6,111 nucleotides of DNA from Paracoccus sp. (in: a-proteobacteria) (GTDB taxonomy: Bacteria > Pseudomonadota > Alphaproteobacteria > Rhodobacterales > Rhodobacteraceae): contig JAGPGI010000178.1 in the NCBI GenBank assembly GCA_018056045.1, positions 1-6,111 on the forward strand, read 5' to 3'. Shown here one piece after another: positions 4,211-6,111 of the stretch (positions are counted from its first letter, which is position 1; each line of letters opens with the position of its first letter). The notes below the pieces were generated by a model that ran no database searches, had not been told where the DNA came from, and worked only from the letters and a program-made list of their open reading frames with translations. The position numbers were made by a program, and so were the translations under genes.

Positions 4211-5494
4211 TTACATCCCGGCGTAAAGCGGGAAGCGGGCGCAAAGCGCCTCGACCTCGGCCTTCACCTTGGCCTCGACCTCGGCATTGCCTTCCTCACC
4301 ATTGGCGGCAAGGCCGTCGACGACCTCGACGATCCAGCGGGCGATCTGGCGGAATTCCTCCTCCTTGAAGCCGCGGGTGGTGCCCGCCGGCGCGCCAAGG
4401 CGGATGCCCGAGGTGACAAAGGGCTTTTCCGGGTCGAACGGCACGCCGTTCTTGTTGCAGGTGATATGCGCGCGACCCAGCGCCGCCTCGGTCGCCTTGC
4501 CGGTCACGCCTTTCGGGCGCAGGTCGGCCAGACACAGGTGGTTGTCGGTGCCGCCCGAGACGATGTCGATGCCGCCCTTCATCAGCTCATCGGCCATGGC
4601 CTGCGCGTTCTTGACGACCTGGGCTGCGTAATCCTTGAAGCCCGGCTCAAGCGCTTCTTTGAAGGCGACCGCCTTGGCGGCGATGACATGCATCAGCGGA
4701 CCGCCCTGCAGGCCGGGGAAGACGGCCGAATTGATCTTTTTCGCGATCTCGGCGTCATTGGTCAGCACCATGCCGCCACGGGGCCCGCGCAGCGATTTAT
4801 GCGTGGTGGTGGTCACGACATGGGCGTGGGGCAGGGGCGAGGGGTGCTGCCCGCCCGCGACCAGACCGGCGATATGGGCCATATCGACCATCAGCCAGGC
4901 GCCAACCTCATCGGCGATCTTGCGGAATTCTGCCCAGTCCCAGACGCGGCTATAGGCGGTGCCGCCGGCCACGATCAGCTTGGGCTTGTGCTCATGCGCG
5001 CTGCGACGGATTTCCTCCATGTCCAGCAACTGGTCCTGCTTGCGCACGCCGTAGGAAACGACGTTGAACCATTTCCCGGACATGTTCACCGGGCTGCCAT
5101 GGGTCAGGTGGCCGCCAGAATTCAGGTCCAGCCCCATGAAGGTGTCGCCGGGCTGCAGCAGCGCCAGAAACACCGCCTGGTTCATCTGGCTGCCCGAATT
5201 CGGCTGCACGTTGGCAAAGCCGCAATCGAACAGCTCTTTCGCGCGCTCGATCGCCAGCGTTTCGACGATATCGACATATTGGCAGCCGCCGTAATAGCGC
5301 TTGCCAGGATAGCCTTCGGCATATTTGTTGGTCAGGACCGAGCCCTGCGCCTCAAGCACCGCTTTCGAGACGATGTTCTCGCTGGCGATCAGCTCGATCT
5401 CGTCGCGCTGACGGCCCAGTTCCTTGCGGATGGCGCCAAAGATTTCGGGATCGCGGCTGTCCAGCGTCTCGGTGAAGAATCCGGTGTCGGTCAT
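4211..5494 (-). CDS. glyA: Serine hydroxymethyltransferase
   Basis: GlyA is a PLP-dependent fold-type I enzyme that interconverts serine plus tetrahydrofolate with glycine plus 5,10-methylenetetrahydrofolate. It is the main cytoplasmic source of one-carbon units. The sequence shows the family throughout: '[10 protein letters not shown]' near the N-terminus, '[16 protein letters not shown]' (substrate/PLP tyrosines), '[12 protein letters not shown]' with the PLP-ring Asp and His, and '[15 protein letters not shown]' with the Schiff-base Lys at residue 233. '[14 protein letters not shown]' carries the carboxylate-binding Arg at residue 365. I choose ATG 5494 (427 residues) over ATG 5509 because GAGGA (5503-5499) precedes it and related proteins begin MTD.xFFTETL; the E. 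coli enzyme has 417 residues. The sequence appears intact and functional. It is divergent from nadK; inverted repeats lie in its leader. Confidence 0.98.
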   Translation of the reverse strand: MTDTGFFTETLDSRDPEIFGAIRKELGRQRDEIELIASENIVSKAVLEAQGSVLTNKYAEGYPGKRYYGGCQYVDIVETLAIERAKELFDCGFANVQPNSGSQMNQAVFLALLQPGDTFMGLDLNSGGHLTHGSPVNMSGKWFNVVSYGVRKQDQLLDMEEIRRSAHEHKPKLIVAGGTAYSRVWDWAEFRKIADEVGAWLMVDMAHIAGLVAGGQHPSPLPHAHVVTTTTHKSLRGPRGGMVLTNDAEIAKKINSAVFPGLQGGPLMHVIAAKAVAFKEALEPGFKDYAAQVVKNAQAMADELMKGGIDIVSGGTDNHLCLADLRPKGVTGKATEAALGRAHITCNKNGVPFDPEKPFVTSGIRLGAPAGTTRGFKEEEFRQIARWIVEVVDGLAANGEEGNAEVEAKVKAEVEALCARFPLYAGM

Positions 5495-5498
5495 CTGG

Positions 5499-5503
5499 TC
5501 CTC
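5499..5503 (-). promoter_or_regulatory. Ribosome binding site deciding the glyA start
   Basis: GAGGA on the minus strand ends four bases before ATG 5494. The upstream in-frame ATG 5509 is preceded by a T-run and no Shine-Dalgarno. Confidence 0.6.
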
Positions 5504-5507
5504 ATGC

Positions 5508-5555
5508 AAAAAGCGGCTTGCCGGCCTTCTAGCGGCTTTTGTCGCCGCCCGCTAG
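5508..5555 (-). promoter_or_regulatory. Overlapping inverted repeats in the glyA leader, attenuator-like
   Basis: On the minus strand CTAGCGG (5555-5549) can pair with CCGCTAG (5535-5529). GCGGC (5548-5544) can pair with GCCGC at 5536-5532, or with a second GCCGC at 5517-5513 that is followed directly by TTTTT (5512-5508). The second GCCGC copy belongs to a direct repeat AAGCCGCT (5538-5531 and 5519-5512). These pairings exclude one another. Whether they lie on the transcript depends on the unmapped start site. Confidence 0.3.
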
Positions 5556-5602
5556 GATGGATGCGACGTGCGGGCGGTAGATATCCCATGCGCTGATCGG
5601 GG

Positions 5603-5629
5603 CTTGCGTCTGCCCCGTGCCGGCGCAAG
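5603..5629. repeat. Inverted repeat CTTGCG-N15-CGCAAG in front of nadK
   Basis: CTTGCG (5603-5608) and CGCAAG (5624-5629) are perfect inverted half-sites with centres 21 bp apart, about two helical turns. The repeat ends eight bases before ATG 5638 in the divergent glyA/nadK gap. This could be an operator for a dimeric regulator; no regulator is identified. Confidence 0.3.
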
Positions 5630-5637
5630 ATAACCCT

Positions 5638-6111
5638 ATGAAGATGCATTTCATTGCCGCCAGCACCGAGTCCGCCGTCACCGCCGCCGAAGCGCTGACC
5701 GCGCGTTACGGCCATGCCCGCCTGCCTGATGCCGATGTGGTCGTGGCGCTGGGGGGCGACGGGCTGATGCTGTCTGTGATGCATCAGAACAGCGGCCTGC
5801 CAGTCTACGGGATGAATCGCGGCACGGTCGGGTTCCTGATGAACAGCTATTCCGAGGACGACCTGCCCCAGCGCATTCAGGCGGCCGAGGCGACCGTCGT
5901 GAATCCGCTCGCGATGACCGCCGGCACCACCGACGGGCATGAGCATTGCGCGCTTGCCATCAACGAGGTCAGCCTGCTGCGCGCTGGCCCCCAGGCCGCA
6001 AGGCTGCGCATTTCCGTCAATGGCCGCGTGCGGATGGAGGAGCTGGTCTGCGACGGCGCGCTGTTGTGTACGCCCGCCGGATCGACCGCCTATAATTACT
6101 CGGCGAACGGC
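5638..6111 (+). CDS. nadK: NAD kinase, N-terminal 158 residues (3' end outside window)
   Basis: NadK phosphorylates NAD at the 2'-hydroxyl of the adenosine ribose, using ATP or polyphosphate, to make NADP in the cytoplasm. The frame stays open to the window end. The diagnostic motifs are 'LGGDG' with GGDG at residues 39-42 (catalytic Asp41), 'GMNRGTVGFLMN' (58-69), 'AINEVSLLR' with the NE pair at 109-110, and 'CTPAGSTAYNYSA' (144-156), which binds the nucleotide. The N-terminus is short before GGDG, as in the roughly 255-residue alphaproteobacterial form and unlike the longer enterobacterial one, so about 100 residues should remain outside. ATG 5638 is chosen as the first start matching the usual MK.HF.AS beginning; ATG 5644 is an in-frame alternative. 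No Shine-Dalgarno is visible. It is divergent from glyA; co-regulation is possible but not shown. Confidence 0.95.
   Translation, partial: MKMHFIAASTESAVTAAEALTARYGHARLPDADVVVALGGDGLMLSVMHQNSGLPVYGMNRGTVGFLMNSYSEDDLPQRIQAAEATVVNPLAMTAGTTDGHEHCALAINEVSLLRAGPQAARLRISVNGRVRMEELVCDGALLCTPAGSTAYNYSANG

Noticed and set aside
4166..5596. A 476-codon open frame on the plus strand opposite glyA
   Set aside because: It is antisense to an unmistakable, intact GlyA. Its histidine-, glycine- and glutamine-rich composition is what reverse-strand reading of high-G+C coding DNA produces, and it has no recognisable domain.
5491..5946. A 151-codon minus-strand frame opposite nadK
   Set aside because: It is antisense to clear NAD kinase motifs (GGDG, NEVS, TPAGSTAY), overlaps the glyA start, and has shadow-type composition.
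1..6111. CRISPR array, tRNA, rRNA, or a known glycine, THF or SAM riboswitch
   Set aside because: No regularly spaced repeats, no tRNA cloverleaf or CCA-adjacent acceptor pattern, and no recognisable riboswitch core were seen on reading both strands by eye.

Overview
The window looks like a chromosomal stretch from an alphaproteobacterium of the Rhodobacteraceae, most likely Paracoccus or a close relative. Most of it is about two-thirds G+C. It encodes a rhodobacterial-type GlyA, a NadK start of the short alphaproteobacterial type, an entericidin-type lipoprotein, and a 61-residue two-helix membrane protein of a family I know from Rhodobacteraceae. The genus is inferred from protein style only.

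Layout from left to right. Positions 1-447 (+) hold the C-terminal part of a DUF6602-like protein. It is clearly poorer in G+C (about 44% over 121-360, hand count) and looks like the edge of an accessory or defence-type segment. Positions 448-744 hold a decayed mobile-element scar: an internally deleted REP-associated tyrosine transposase (RAYT, IS200-like) on the minus strand, with GTAG-headed hairpins just beyond its 3' end. Positions 772-1691 (-) are a two-gene operon, a two-helix membrane protein followed by a secreted CnaB/carboxypeptidase-regulatory-like protein. The two genes overlap by ATGA and have a recognisable promoter and Shine-Dalgarno. Positions 1879-2022 (-) encode a 47-residue entericidin-type lipoprotein.

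Positions 2130-2435 (+) encode a small lipoprotein of unknown function and 2567-2752 (+) the 61-residue membrane protein. Positions 2838-3608 (-) encode an alpha/beta hydrolase of the YbfF esterase type. Positions 3678-4061 (+) encode a tail-anchored-looking protein of unknown function. Positions 4211-5494 (-) encode serine hydroxymethyltransferase (glyA). Divergent from it, 5638 to the window end (+) encodes the first 158 residues of NAD kinase (nadK).

glyA (serine/glycine and one-carbon units) and nadK (NADP supply) are housekeeping genes sharing a 143-bp divergent control region with several inverted repeats. The middle is mostly small envelope proteins: three lipoproteins or secreted proteins and three small membrane proteins. 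No convincing complete novel system is visible. The points most worth a second look are the left boundary (DUF6602 fragment plus RAYT/REP scar), the coupled membrane/secreted pair, and the repeat architecture upstream of glyA and nadK.
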